From Aliamphritea spongicola (GTDB lineage Bacteria; Pseudomonadota; Gammaproteobacteria; Pseudomonadales; Balneatricaceae): a DNA stretch of 64,000 bases. The position numbers and the translations under genes were made by a program. The notes under the pieces are model-generated. The model was not told the DNA's origin and did no database searches. It saw only the letters and a list, made by a program, of their open reading frames with translations. The number at the start of each line of letters is the position of its first letter. The first letter of the stretch is position 1. This document shows positions 40,587 to 51,123 of the stretch, piece by piece. The stretch is from positions 2,294,001 through 2,358,000 of the forward strand of contig AP025283.1 in the NCBI GenBank assembly GCA_024347235.1, read 5' to 3'.

Positions 40587-41192
40587 ATGACACGGCAGAC
40601 TCTCAGCCAGCGAAAGCGGGCAGCAATTGTTGAAGCAGCAGTGCTGGAACTGAGTGACAAAGGCTTTCAGGCAATGAGTATGGATGCCCTGGCTGCAAGG
40701 GCAGAAGTATCAAAACGGACGGTGTATAACCATTTCGCCAGTAAAGAACTGTTGTTTCAGGAAATTGCCAAACTGATTTTTGAGCAAAGCAGTGAAGTGA
40801 CGGCGATACAGTATCAGCCAGATGTGGCAATTGACGGGCAGCTCACGGCCTATGGCCGTAATGAAATTGAATTGCTTAAATCCCGGCGTTTCCGGGATCT
40901 GTGCCGGGTAATGATTGCCGAGTGCATCCATTCACCGCAGCTGGCAGCCGAGGCCATGGTTAAGTTTGCCGAACAGGAACAGACGCTGGATCAGTGGATC
41001 AGCGCAGCCATTGCAGACGGTAAGCTGCAGTCTGTTGATGCCAATTATGCGGCTAACCAGTTTCACGGGCTGATTAAGGCGCAGGCATTCTGGCCGCAAC
41101 TATTAATGGGCCAGCCATTTCCTGATGATGAAACCTGCGAACAGATAATCAGCGATGCTGTTGTCATGTTTACCGGCCGTTACGGGGTGTGA
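40587..41192 (+). CDS. TetR/AcrR family transcriptional regulator
   Basis: Intact; the start at 40587 (MTRQTLSQRKRAAIVEAAVLELSDKGFQAMSMDALAARAEVSKRTVYNHFASKELLF) gives 201 residues, preferred over an in-frame upstream ATG because the latter would cover the operator. The TetR_C_7-like effector domain (YGRNEIELLKSRRFRDLCRVMIAE) resembles the AefR-type group. It probably represses itself and the divergent MBL lipoprotein gene. Confidence 0.9.
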   Translation: MTRQTLSQRKRAAIVEAAVLELSDKGFQAMSMDALAARAEVSKRTVYNHFASKELLFQEIAKLIFEQSSEVTAIQYQPDVAIDGQLTAYGRNEIELLKSRRFRDLCRVMIAECIHSPQLAAEAMVKFAEQEQTLDQWISAAIADGKLQSVDANYAANQFHGLIKAQAFWPQLLMGQPFPDDETCEQIISDAVVMFTGRYGV

Positions 41193-41293
41193 AACAGGCA
41201 CCGTATGATCTGCCTGACTGGCTCTGTCAGGCGCTGAGCAGATGCGTTTCAATTGGCCTTCTTTTATAAATTCAGTCATGCCGGAGTTTACCT

Positions 41294-41959
41294 ATGTCTC
41301 AGCTGTTTGATGCCATGCCAGACCCTTATGAACAGTGGTTTTTGACTCCGCTGGGAGCCGTCATTAAACAGCTGGAGCTGGATCTGATCATGCAGCTGGT
41401 GCAGCCGCAGCCCGGTGAACATATTCTGGATGCCGGTTGTGGCAGCGGCATTTTCACTGAACCTTTGGTGACTGCCGGCGCCAGTATTACCGGCATTGAT
41501 GTCTCCCGGCCAATGCTTGAGTGGGCTGAAAAACGCTTACCGGAACAGCAATTTCTGGCAGCGGATATATGCGACCTGCCATTTGCTGATGGCCACTTTG
41601 ATAAAACTGTGTCCATTACGGCGCTGGAGTTTATTGAAGATGCGCAACGGGCCATGGATGAGATGTGGCGGGTAACCAAGCCCGGCGGACTGATGGTGGT
41701 TGCTACCCTGAATGGAAAAGCCCCTGGGCGGCACGGCGCAAGGCGAAGGCCGCGGCGGATAAAGATTCGCTGTTTAATCATGCCTGGTTCCGCACGCCGC
41801 AAGAACTGGCTGAGCTGATGTCTGTATCCGGTGAAATTCACACTGCCATTCATTTTGAAAAAGATGCCGATCCTGATACCGCGGTGCAGGTTGAGGCGCA
41901 GGCGCTGGCCAACGGCGAAGACAGCGGTGCTTTTAATCGGCTGCTGGCGCAAGCCTTAA
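41294..41959 (+). CDS. Class I SAM-dependent methyltransferase (two frame breaks)
   Basis: Motif I HILDAGCGSGIFTEPL, motif II GIDVSRPMLEWAEKRL, post-motif DLPFADGHFDKTVSITALEFIEDAQRAMDEMWRVTKPGGLMVVATLNGKS. After a base is restored near 41720 the C-terminal part is WAARRKAKAAADKDSLFNHAWFRTPQELAELMS. The expected family ending GAF-x-IGCWRKP with stop at 41957-41959 is reached if two T are restored near 41933. Without that the frame runs on to 42108. Same peptide IGCWRKP plus stop is echoed 33 bases later. Methyl acceptor unknown. Confidence 0.82.
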
Positions 41960-41992
41960 TTCTGCCTGATCGGTTGCTGGCGCAAGCCGTAA
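41938..41992 (+). repeat. Short tandem duplication at the methyltransferase 3' end
   Basis: CGGCTGCTGGCGCAAGCC (41938-41955) and CGGTTGCTGGCGCAAGCC (41971-41988) are 33 bases apart. In one frame both encode IGCWRKP followed by a stop, with synonymous differences. Confidence 0.7.
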
Positions 41993-42126
41993 CCCTGCTC
42001 AGGGGATTCTTTTACGCTGCTGTTATCTATAAACCCTTTGGTGCCTATCGAAAATCTGCTTTGCAGATTCACCGGCTATCTGCTGTTATTGCTGTAACCC
42101 ATTGTTAATTATGAACAGGTTGCAGT

Positions 42127-43208
42127 ATGAAGGTTACCGGCTATCAAATCATCCAGGTTTCAGTCCCACTCAGTAAACCGCTGATAACAGCAATCCACCG
42201 TACGGAGGCTGTCGGCTGTGTTTTGCTCTCCATTGAAACCGATGCGGGCCTGTGTGGTGAAGGGTATGTATTTGCCCTGAACCAGCAGCGGCTGGCTGCG
42301 TTTACCTCTATGATCGACAGCCTGATGCCTCTGATTGTCGGCCAGAACCCTCTGTATATTGAAAAGCACTGGCAAGCCATGTGGCAGGATGTGAATCCGG
42401 CAGGCCTGAAAGGTGTCACGGTGTCGGCAATGTCCGCCATTGATACGGCCCTCTGGGACATTGTGGGCAAGCGGGCAGGGCTGCCACTGTATCAGTTGTT
42501 CGGTGCATCCCGTGATGAAGTTAAAACCTACGCCAGCAGCGGCCTGTGGCTGAGCCAGTCCATTGATGAGCTGATTGCCGAGGCCCATGAATTTGTGGCG
42601 CAGGGCTTTCGAGCTGTTAAGTTACGGCTGGGCAAGGACGATATCAGAGAAGATGTTGCCCGGGTAAAGGCATTACGTGAGGCTCTGGGGAGTCTGTAGA
42701 GATTCTTACCGATGCCAATCAGTCGCTGACGCCCCGCAAGGCGATCAGTCTGGCCCGGCAGATTGCCGACTACGATATTACCTGGCTGGAAGAGCCGGTC
42801 GCGGCGAATGACTTCGCCGGTCATCGCCGGGTGCTGGAGGCGATCGATATCCCTCTTGCCAGCGGCGAAACCGAATACACCAGTTTTGGCATGAAGGATA
42901 TGCTGGAACAACGCACGGTGGACGTGCTGATGCCGGATTTACAGCGTATCGGCGGGCTGAGCGAAATGCGTAAATCTGCAGCCATTGCTGCCAGTTACCA
43001 TGTGCCAATCTCCACGCATATCTTTACGGAGCAGAGTCTGAGCATTGCCGGTTCTGCTGCTAACTGTATTTCCGTTGAGCATGTGGACTGGTTTGCGCCG
43101 CTGTTTAACGAGAAGATCGCCGTGAAAGACGGCTGTATTCCTATGCCACAGTCGCCGGGGCTGGGCTTCACCTTTGACTGGGATACGGTTAAACAGTTAC
43201 AGCTGTAA
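42127..43208 (+). CDS. Enolase-superfamily (mandelate racemase/muconate lactonizing type) enzyme (one frame break)
   Basis: About 361 residues. The capping domain starts MKVTGYQIIQVSVPLSKPL. Barrel motifs visible: KLRLGK (second strand K-x-R), metal ligands in ILTDANQS, LEEP and ASGETEY, then MPDLQRIGG and the general base histidine in PISTHIF. This layout is the mandelate-racemase subgroup, which abstracts the alpha proton of a carboxylate (racemase or acid-sugar dehydratase). The pieces join by restoring one G near 42693. It follows the methyltransferase on the same strand. Confidence 0.9.
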
Positions 43209-43217
43209 GCGTAAAAA

Positions 43218-43402
43218 GGAGAGCCGCAGCTCTCCGAAAACCACAGTAGTATTAAAGGTCCTGGGAGAAAGCCTTGTTACTGTGACGACGGACGGACAAA
43301 CTCCGGCAAGCTCTCATTGCGGATTATCCATACGTGAGAAAAGGTGGGATAAGCGGTTTCCGCCAGGAAACCGCCTGAGACAAAGTGACCGGGAACGGTC
43401 AC
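43218..43402. other. Cluster of three perfect stem-loops between convergent genes
   Basis: GGAGAGC-CGCA-GCTCTCC (43218-43235), GCGGTTTCC-GCCA-GGAAACCGC (43353-43374) and GTGACCG-GGAA-CGGTCAC (43385-43402). The first is flanked by AAAAA on the left and can terminate the minus-strand aminotransferase. The others have no T-run. A short RNA or 3' stability elements are possible. Confidence 0.6.
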
Positions 43403-43438
43403 CCATGTCTTTAGGGCAGGAAGCCTTTACTGAAAACC

Positions 43439-44829
43439 TTACAGGAAGCCTTCGTTTTGCAGGTCAGCCATGGTTGCTTCGATGGATTCACGCAGGGTAG
43501 CAACCAGGAAGTCGACGTTTTCCTTGCTCAGGGTCAGTGGCGGAGACAGTACGTTCATGTGCGCCAGCGGACGTACGATCAGGCCGCGTTTCTGACAGTG
43601 ATCAGCAATACGGTTACCCACTTTAGCATCCGGGTTGATCAGTTCCTTGGTCTCTTTATTCGCAACGTTTTCGATACACATCATGAACTTACGGCCACGA
43701 ACGTCACCGACGATCGGCAGGTCGATCAGGGTTTTCACCTGTTCTTCGAAGTAGGCGCCCATGTCTTTTACATGACCACACAGGTTTTCACGCTCCATGA
43801 TTTCGATGTTCTTAACACCGGCAGCACAGCTGACAGGGTGACCTGAGTAGGTGAAGCCGTGGGTGAAGATTGCACCGTCTGCCTGTGGCTTGCTGATCAC
43901 TTCATACATTTCTTCTGAAATGATGGTAGCACCCAGTGGCAGGTAACCGGAAGTCAGGCCTTTGGCACAGGTGATGATGTCCGGCACGATGCCGAATTCA
44001 TCTTCAGAGGCGAACATGTGGCCAAGACGGCCGAATGCAGTTACCACTTCGTCGGATACGTACAGAACACCGTACTTGCGGCACACTGCCAGGGTTTTCT
44101 GGTGGTAGCCTTCAGGCGGTACGATTACGCCGCCGGCACCCAGAATTGGCTCAGCAAAGAAGGCTGCAACGTTATCAGGGCCCAGTTCCAGAATCTTGTC
44201 TTCCAGTTCCTGAACTTTTCGTCGCAGAATGCTTCCAGAGACTGGTCTTCCGGACGGCGATACGGGTTAGGGCAGGAGATGTGGTGTACCAGTTGCTCGT
44301 CGATATCAAAGCCGATGTGGTCGAACTTAACACCGGTAATGGACATCGCCATGTAGGTGCTGCCGTGGTAACCGTCGATGCGGGAAATGATTTTCTTCTT
44401 GGTCTTCTTACCCAGCTGGTTGAAGTAGAAGTGGATCATCCGCACTGCGGTGTCGTTAGCAACAGAACCGCCGCAACCGTAGAAAACGTGGTTCAGGTTG
44501 CCCGGTGCCAGTTCAGCCAGTTTTGCCGCCAGCTGGGCAGCCGGTACGGTGGTGTGGTGACCGAAGCAGGAGTAATAAGGAATCTGACGAACCTGTTCTG
44601 CAATTGCCTGGGCCATTTCCTCACGGGCATAGCCGATGTTTACGCACCACAGACCACCGATGCCATCCAGGTATGAATTGCCGTCGCCGTCTTTTACGTG
44701 GACGTTGTCACTGTCAGCCAGCACCATAGAACCGGTTTCTTTGAAGGTAGAGAAGTCTGTCCAGGGATGAATGTAGTGGTCTTTATCCTGTTGCCACACG
44801 GTGTTCATATCGATGTTGTTATCGGACAT
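43439..44829 (-). CDS. Class III aminotransferase, PLP-dependent (one frame break)
   Basis: About 464 residues, similar to omega-aminotransferases such as SpuC-type putrescine/amine:pyruvate transaminases. Seen: GIGGLWCVNIGYAREEMAQAIAEQ, YGCGGSVANDTAVRMI, ISRIDGYHGSTYMAMS, FAEPILGAGGVIVPP, VSDEVVTAFGRLGHMFASE, the PLP lysine in CAKGLTSGYLPLGA and FTHGFTYSGHPVSCAA. Joined near 44222. A strong ribosome site AAGGAGCG precedes the ATG. Substrate could be a polyamine, beta-alanine or taurine-type amine; the window's PuuB/PuuC-like genes favour an amine. Confidence 0.92.
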
Positions 44830-45129
44830 TTTCAGGAACGCTCCTTAATTTTAATTGTATTTGTGCAGCCACAGATCGCTGGCGGTATACAAGTTTCACC
44901 CTTAGAAAACCGCTGAACCGTACATGGCTGAAGTGTCGAATCACTGATTAGATGATTACAAGGTATGCGCTAACTGAGCATAGGTAAAATACTAAAAATT
45001 GTACGCCTGCATCAGAAAAATTAATTCAGCCTGTGTTTGCATCCGTTTTGATGATTAACAGGCCGCTGGCTACACTGAAAAAGACGGTGTTAAGGCCGAT
45101 GTGAAGGGTGAAGAGTGAAGGAGTGATGG
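44830..45129. other. Intergenic region upstream of the aminotransferase and DUF1761 genes
   Basis: 300 bases with the two divergent promoters. No gene-like frame and no clear palindrome seen; 44980-45000 is AT-rich. Confidence 0.4.
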
Positions 45130-45525
45130 ATGATGGAATTCAACTGGCTTGGTGTGTTTGTGGCAACGCTGCTGAGTTTTGGACTGGGGGCGCTCTGGTA
45201 TTCCCCCTTGCTGTTCATGCAGCGCTGGTGCCGTGAGTCCGGGGTAGATCCCGGAAAAGATATGGCCAGTCCGGTGAAAGTCTATGTAACCACGTTTCTG
45301 TTAACCCTGATGTCTGCATTTACCCTGGCGTTTCTGCTAGGGCCATACCCGGAGGTGGGGAATGCACTGATGGTGGCAGTGATGATCGGTGTCGGGCTGA
45401 CGGCCGCTTCCATGGGCATAAACTATCAGTTTGCCGGTAAAAGTCAGGTTTACTGGTTTATCGATGCGGGCTTTCATGTGTGCCGTTTTGCTGTGATAGC
45501 CCTGACGCTGGCACTTTGGCCTTAA
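45130..45525 (+). CDS. DUF1761 family membrane protein
   Basis: Intact 131-residue protein, MMEFNWLGVFVATLLSFGLGALWYSPLLFMQRW, with four hydrophobic segments and the family's LGALWYSPLLF motif near residue 20. The second codon ATG at 45133 is an equally good start. Function of DUF1761 proteins is unknown. It stands alone between divergent and convergent neighbours. Confidence 0.85.
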   Translation: MMEFNWLGVFVATLLSFGLGALWYSPLLFMQRWCRESGVDPGKDMASPVKVYVTTFLLTLMSAFTLAFLLGPYPEVGNALMVAVMIGVGLTAASMGINYQFAGKSQVYWFIDAGFHVCRFAVIALTLALWP

Positions 45526-45560
45526 ATTCTGATCTTAGTGTCTGGACTCCATTTCCGGAT

Positions 45561-46334
45561 TCAGCCTCTCTGTAGCAGGTGATTCAGATATGTGCGGCGA
45601 ATTTCCGCAATCCGTCCGTTAAGGTGCATGTCCTGCAGGACTTTATTCAGTTTCGGTATCAGGGCTTTATGCCGGGAATGGACATAGTGATACAGGTTGA
45701 GATTCAGCAGGGGCGTGGCAAGGGGGTTATATCTGTGACTTCCATTTCACGGATAATCTGCAGGCCGTTCGCCTTACCTACCAGTGCGATATCAATTCTT
45801 GATTTTTCCAGCATATTAAATAGCTGACGGTTACTGTCCACCCGCTGAGTGGTTTCACTCAGAGGCAGATGGACGTTGAACCGCACACCACGGCGGACAC
45901 CCAGACGGTAGTTTTTCAGTGATTCCAGGTTCATTTCGCTGTCGCCATCGGTTCGGCAAAAGCGACTACCTCCACCCGGTTAACAGGGGTGGGAACCTGT
46001 AACAGGTGGGGTAGTCTTCAGTTATGCCGGCGATACGGTAAAGCTCGCCGTCATACTGACCATAACCTGCCATCATCAGAGACCGGCTGGCAGGCAGATA
46101 ATCCGCATCCACTTCGATACCGAGTTTTCTGTAGGCTTCCCTGATGACCTGAAAGCTGATCTGGGAGTTAACAGAGTTTTTAATCGTGGCAAAGGTCAGA
46201 TGCTTTACATCTGCACTGGCCGTCCCTGCCACTGAAGACAGTGCAAGTAGCAGGGTTGTTATTACACCGGTGATGCGATGACGCCATTTATCCGCAATCC
46301 AGCTGATATGTTTGACAGTGTCTGTCCGCTGCAT
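45561..46334 (-). CDS. Periplasmic substrate-binding protein, SBP_bac_3-like (two or more frame breaks)
   Basis: Starts MQRTDTVKHISWIADKWRHRITGVITTLLLALSSVAGTASADVKHL, a long signal peptide. The mature part has FQVIREAYRKLGIEVDADYLPASRSLMMAGYGQYDGELYRIAG, LGVRRGVRFNVHLP, RQLFNMLEKSRIDIALVGKANGLQ, typical of the amino-acid-binding-like family that includes non-transport sensors. The end is YLNHLLQRG, stop 45561-45563. Breaks near 46012, 45938 and 45715. About 258 residues. It starts 22 bases after the dimethylargininase stop, so both are in one operon. No permease genes follow. Confidence 0.8.
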
Positions 46335-46356
46335 ATTGTCGCCTGTATTGAGTGTG

Positions 46357-47117
46357 TCAGAAACGCAGGGACAGGCAGCTGATACCGCCGTCAATTTTTC
46401 AAATTCACTGATATCAATGGTTTTAACCGGGTAGCCCTGTGCTTCCACCATCTTGCGGGCCCGGGGATAGCCTTCCGGCATCAGCACGGTGCCGTTAATC
46501 AGCAGGCAGTTAGCTGCGGCGGCTTCCTCGCTGGGTAAATGAATCTGATGAAATGCAGTGAACTCCGGTTTATCGGTGAACTCACCGCTGACCAGCATAT
46601 CGCCGTTATCCAGATAGCCCATACCGGTTTTCAGATGCAGCACCGTATTCAGCCTGACCACTGATCCGGTCATGCCATAGCGGGACAGTATATTGATTAG
46701 CTGTTCGGCACCGGCACGGTTAGTACGGGTGGACAGGCCGATATAGTAATGTTCGCCGGCCAGCAGAATATCGCCGGCATCCAGCATGCCCGGGGCATCA
46801 ATAATTTCGACGGATTCATAGTATTCCTGAATCACCGGCGCCATGGCGATCACTTCTTCGGTGCGGCTGGGTGCACCCGGGCGGGTAAGAATTGCGCACT
46901 GGGGCGTCAGAAGGGCCACATCTTCAACGAAGGTGGAGTCAGGAAAGTTTTCGTCGGCGGGCAGCTCTATAACATCCAGACCGCAGTCCCGCAGGGCATC
47001 TGTGTAGGCGGCATGTTGTGACAGGGCAGCCTGATAGTCCGGCGGCCCCATATCAGACGTGGTCAGGGCGTTAATTATGGCGTTACAGGGTTTGCGCACA
47101 ATGGCTTGTGTAATCAT
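46357..47117 (-). CDS. Dimethylargininase / arginine-deiminase-fold amidinohydrolase (one frame break near 3' end)
   Basis: MITQAIVRKPCNAIINALTTSDMGPPDYQAALSQHAAYTDAL, ENFPDSTFVEDVALL, the histidine block NTVLHLKTGMGYLDNGDML, and FHQIHLPSEEAAAANCLLING match DDAH-type enzymes that release citrulline from methylated arginine. As written the frame runs into the next gene, a false fusion of 383 residues. Restoring one base near 46397 gives the family ending EKLDGGISCLSLRF with the nucleophile cysteine and a stop at 46357-46359, about 254 residues. Confidence 0.9.
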
Positions 47118-47393
47118 TGGCTTTTCTTCCTTGATGAGCCCGGGCAGCTGAATCTGGTATTACGGGTAAAAATATCGGATCACGATATGCATTCAGTTGC
47201 CTCAGGACGCAATTTAACAGGTATTGTATTACTGCTGACTGTAACTGTAGCAACGATTTTACGGATCACATGGATGAGATTGGCAATATGGGTACATGTG
47301 TTGTTATATGTGCCGGATATTTTGGCTGGTGCTGTTCGTCCTGAGCTGATTAAATAGCGCATTTTCAGTTGTTTACTGCATGGGAAAATAACG

Positions 47394-48238
47394 GTGCTCA
47401 GAATTATTCTACTTACCAGCATAGCCATGCTGGCTTTCGCCGGTAATTCGGTATTGTCCCGTCTGGCACTGGCTTCGGGCAGCATTGATGCCGCCAGTTT
47501 CAGCAGTATTCGTCTGGTTTCCGGCATTGTGATGCTGGCAATTCTGTTGCCACTGGTGGCAAAGGTGAAAGCTGGCGAGAAAGGCCACTTGCAACAGATG
47601 TTCCGCGGCAGTTATAAAGCAGCGGCTTATCTGTTTATTTATGTGATTGGCTTTTCCTATGCGTACCTGATCCTGGATACCGGTGTTGGCGCCCTGATTT
47701 TGTTTGGGTCTGTCCAGCTGACAATGATTCTGATCAGCCTGTTTACCGGGGCCAGGTTCCGCCAGCTGGAATGGATTGGTCTTCTGTTGGCCATCGTGGG
47801 ATTTGTATATCTGGTCTGGCCGAGCCTGACAGAGCCTTCGCTGGTGGGGTTTGTGCTGATGACTGTCGCAGGCATTGCTTGGGGCCTTTATACCCTCAAA
47901 GGCCGGGGGCCGATCAGCCGGTGCGGGATACGGCGTATAACTTCATTAAAACACTGCCTATGGTGGCGGTTCTGACCTTACTGACACTGGCTGATGCCCG
48001 TTTCGATCTACAGGGTGTGTTGCTTGCGATGGCATCCGGCGCACTGGCTTCAGGGCTGGGTTATGCCATCTGGTATATGGCGCTGCCGGGGCTACAAAAC
48101 GTGCAGGCAGCGGTGGTGCAACTGACGGTTCCGGTGATTGCTGCAGCCGGCGGTGTGGTGTTTGCAGGGGAGCTGATTGATCAGCGCCTGATTGTGGCTT
48201 CCTTATTGGTCTTAGGAGGCGTATTGTGCGTGTTTTAA
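47394..48238 (+). CDS. DMT (EamA) family transporter (one frame break)
   Basis: GTG start at 47394 gives MLRIILLTSIAMLAFAGNSVLSRLALASGSIDAASFSSIRLVSG, the EamA opening. The second half LQGVLLAMASGALASGLGYAIWYMALPGLQNVQAAVVQLTVPVIAAAGG is joined near 47917. About 282 residues, ten hydrophobic segments. Followed by small membrane genes on the same strand. Confidence 0.87.
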
Positions 48239-48288
48239 GCAGGCATCAGGCTGCCAAAACTGCCTGATTGATAAGTGAGACGGTAAGC

Positions 48289-48564
48289 GTGGATTACAAG
48301 GTATTTCTGACAATATTTGGTGTGGTGTTTATGGCAGAACTGGGCGATAAGACCCAGCTGGCCACGATGTTATTTGCCGCAGACGGTGAAACCAGCAAAA
48401 TGACTGTGTTTCTGGCAGCTTCACTGGCACTGATTGTTGCCTCTGCGATTGGTGTACTGGCGGGTAGCTTGCTGTCTGCGTATATCAATCCTAAAACCCT
48501 TTCTTATATTGCCGGTGTGGGCTTTATCGCCATCGGTGCTCTGACGTTGTATCAGGCAGGCTAA
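48289..48564 (+). CDS. Small TMEM165/GDT1 (UPF0016) family membrane protein
   Basis: GTG start at 48289 (MDYKVFLTIFGVVFMAELGDKTQLATMLFAAD), 91 residues; an in-frame TTG at 48268 is less likely. It carries the family signature E-x-G-D-K-T once, with three hydrophobic segments. Typical family members are about 190-220 residues with two such motifs and move manganese or calcium. This is a half-size single-motif form that would need to dimerise. No frame break is evident and the end ALTLYQAG is plausible. Confidence 0.85.
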   Translation: MDYKVFLTIFGVVFMAELGDKTQLATMLFAADGETSKMTVFLAASLALIVASAIGVLAGSLLSAYINPKTLSYIAGVGFIAIGALTLYQAG

Positions 48565-48608
48565 CCCGGAAGTTATTAACCTTCAGGCACAGAATCAGAG
48601 GAGGCAGT

Positions 48609-49816
48609 GTGAATTTTCCGGTTGTTTTCTTTGGTTTTGTGCTGACCCTGTCATCCAGTTTCGGACAGACCCATTTTATCTCCTGTTTAACGAATCCTGG
48701 CGGGCCGAATTCGGTCTGAGCCATGGTGAAATCGGTGCACTGTATTCAGCTGCAACCTTATGCAGTGCCGCCTGTCTGATCTATCTGGGTAAGCTGATCG
48801 ACAGTATAGATCTGCGGCTATACACCTGTGTTGTTATGCTGGGGCTGGGTGGAGCTGCCTGGTTAATGACCGGTGCGGATTCCCTGTTACTGCTGGGTAT
48901 AAGCTTCTTTTATTGCGGCTGACCGGGCAGGGGTTGTCAGGCCATGTGGGGCTGACCACTGTCAGTCGGTATGCTGAGCAGCGCCGGGGCATGTCCCTGA
49001 GTATTTGCGGGCTGGGCTTCTCTGTGGGGAGTCAGTCATGCCTGCCGCCATTGCACTGCTGCTGGGCTGGCTCAGCTGGCGGCAGGTCTGGCAGGGAGTT
49101 GCGCTTGTGGAAGTGCTGGTGGCTCTGCTACTGGCCATGTGGCTGTTACAGCGGTTTTATCCGGTTAAAGAATCTGGCCAAACAGGTGCAAAAGGCGAGA
49201 CAGCAGACAGCGGCTGGCGACGGGGGCAGGTACTGCGCGACAGCGGTTTCTGGTTAATGGCCCCGGCGATGTTTGCACCATCAATGTTTATTACGGCATT
49301 CTTTTTCATCAGCAGAGTCTGGCAGACTTTAAAGGCATTGAATTTCCGTTCTGGGCAGCCACAATTGTGGGATATTCAGTGAGCAGTTTTGCGTTGTCGC
49401 TGGCCGGTGGTGCTGCGGTAGACCGCTGGGGTGCTAAGCGAATAGTCAGTTTAATGCTGTTACCTTTGCTCGCCAGCTGCTGGATGGTGGGTACTGATCT
49501 GCCCTGGGTATCCTTACTGTTCTTTGGCCTGATGGGCGCGACTCAGGGGTTGTACGTACCGGCCAGTGGCGTGCTTTGGGTTGAGTTATATGGCACCCGG
49601 CATATCGGTGCAATACGGGCACTTATTCATGCCTGTATGGTCTTTTCCAGCGCGCTGGGTCCGGTGAGTTTTGGCTTGCTGCTGGATGCCGGTGTTGGCT
49701 GGTCCGGTTTACTCTGGATTAGCATGATATGGATTGTAATAGCCTCGCTGATGCTACTGGCGGGCCTGAAAAAGGCTGGCATGACTGCAGTGAAAGCATC
49801 GCCGGCACAGATTTGA
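48609..49816 (+). CDS. Major facilitator superfamily transporter (about four frame breaks)
   Basis: GTG start at 48609 (MNFPVVFFGFVLTLSSSFGQTHFIS). Rebuilt sequence of about 403 residues carries twelve hydrophobic segments: LSHGEIGALYSAATLCSAACLIYLGKLID (loop 2-3 motif region), LTGQGLSGHVGLTTVSRYAEQRRGMSLSICGLGFS, and AGGAAVDRWGAKRIVSLMLL in the second half. Breaks near 48672, 48915, 49028 and 49310. Substrate unknown. It ends 17 bases before dacB. Confidence 0.82.
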
Positions 49817-49833
49817 ATTTTGAGTAGGTATAC

Positions 49834-51016
49834 ATGCAACACTGGCTGAAAAAGCTTTGTTTCACAGCGTCCGTTCTGTTTTCGTCTCTGGCCTTTGCCC
49901 AGCAGCCAAATCCGGTGCTGGCGGATCATTTTTCCCGTCTGAAACCGATAAAGAAAGTGGCGCTATTGGTACAGAATCAGGATGAAGACTGGGCGCTCCG
50001 GGCGGATAAATCACTGGTACCGGCTTCCACCCTGAAGATTGTATTGGCCTCACTGGCCATTAAACGCTGGGGGCTGGGTCACCGCTTTACCACAGAGTTT
50101 TACCGCGAAGGCAATGTGCTTTGGGTGAAGGGGCTGGGGATCCGTTCCTGACTTCAGAAGAAATAGAGCTGATTAAAATTCAGCTGGGGGCCCGGACGGA
50201 TTTAACGACGGTTACCGAGATCCGTCTGGATAACAGCTTTTTCCGGAATTACGTCTCGATGGCCGCAACAAAAGTGATAACCCATATGATGCCGGTAATG
50301 CGGCGCTGGCGATCAATTTTAATACCGCCGCAGTGCGTTACCGCAAAGGTAAGCTGCTGCCCGGTGAGGCCCAGACACCACTCACACCGCTGGCGGTGGA
50401 TCTGGCGGATGATATTCCCACGGATAAGCAAAACGGCGAACGGCGCATTGCCTTGCCTGGGGGCAGGGATATGTCAGCCCGGTATTTTGGCGAGGTGTTT
50501 TCTGCCCTGATGTTCAACCGCCAGCTGCCATTACAGATCATGCCGGTGAGTGCGTCTGCCAAAGCGGTTTATACCCACAGGAGCTCACGGACCCTTGAGG
50601 ATCTGCTGCTGGCCATGCTGAAGTATTCGAACAATTTCATCGCTAATCAGCTGTTTTTGTTACTGCCTGGTAGGGAAGTGAGCATCAGTGCATCACAAAA
50701 GTATGTGATGGCGCAGCTCGAGGCTGAATATGGCTGGCAGGATTTCAATGTCAGCGACGGTGCCGGGCTGTCCCGTCAGAACCGTCTGAGTGCCCGGCAA
50801 CTGATGGCCGTGCTGGAGAGTTTCCGGCCATGGGCGTATCTGTTGCCTGCCCGCGGTGAGCGGATACAGGCCAAAACCGGTACCTTCTGGGATAACCACA
50901 GCTATGCCGGCTATTATCTGGATGAGCAACAGGAATGGCAGGCTTTTGTATTGCTGATCAATACCACTATGAAAGCCGGTTACCGCTTCCGGTTTGCGGA
51001 TGCGCTGATCCGCTGA
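49834..51016 (+). CDS. dacB: D-alanyl-D-alanine carboxypeptidase/endopeptidase, PBP4 (S13) type (two frame breaks)
   Basis: Signal peptide MQHWLKKLCFTASVLFSSLAFAQQ. Active-site motifs: SxxK in LVPASTLKIVLASLA, SxN in LKYSNNFIANQLFLLL and KTG in IQAKTGTFWDNHSYAGY. It trims peptidoglycan cross-links in the periplasm. Rebuilt length about 395 residues, shorter than E. coli DacB (477), because the large insertion domain between the SxxK and SxN motifs is reduced. Breaks near 50142 and 50275. Confidence 0.9.
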
Positions 51017-51038
51017 AGTCTTTCTTCTTTCGTTTAGG

Positions 51039-51066
51039 CAAAAAGACCCGCCGGTCAGGGCGGGCC
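51039..51066 (-). terminator. Terminator of the pot-like operon
   Basis: CCCGCC (51047-51052) / GGCGGG (51059-51064) stem followed on the minus strand by TCTTTTT (51046-51040). It lies about 57 bases past the PotC-like stop and also behind dacB. Confidence 0.65.
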
Positions 51067-51123
51067 AGGCAGATAATCTGCAGTTTGGACGAGATTCTTT
51101 TAAGCTGAGTGCCTGTCTGGCAC

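Noticed and set aside
41960..42108. Methyltransferase extension or separate small gene after 41959
   Set aside because: The frame past the duplicated end has no family match, while the shorter ending agrees with the family; left as uncertain, not called.
45966..47117. A single 383-residue fusion of dimethylargininase with a binding-protein signal region
   Set aside because: One added base restores the family ending with the catalytic cysteine and stop, followed by an independent start and signal peptide.
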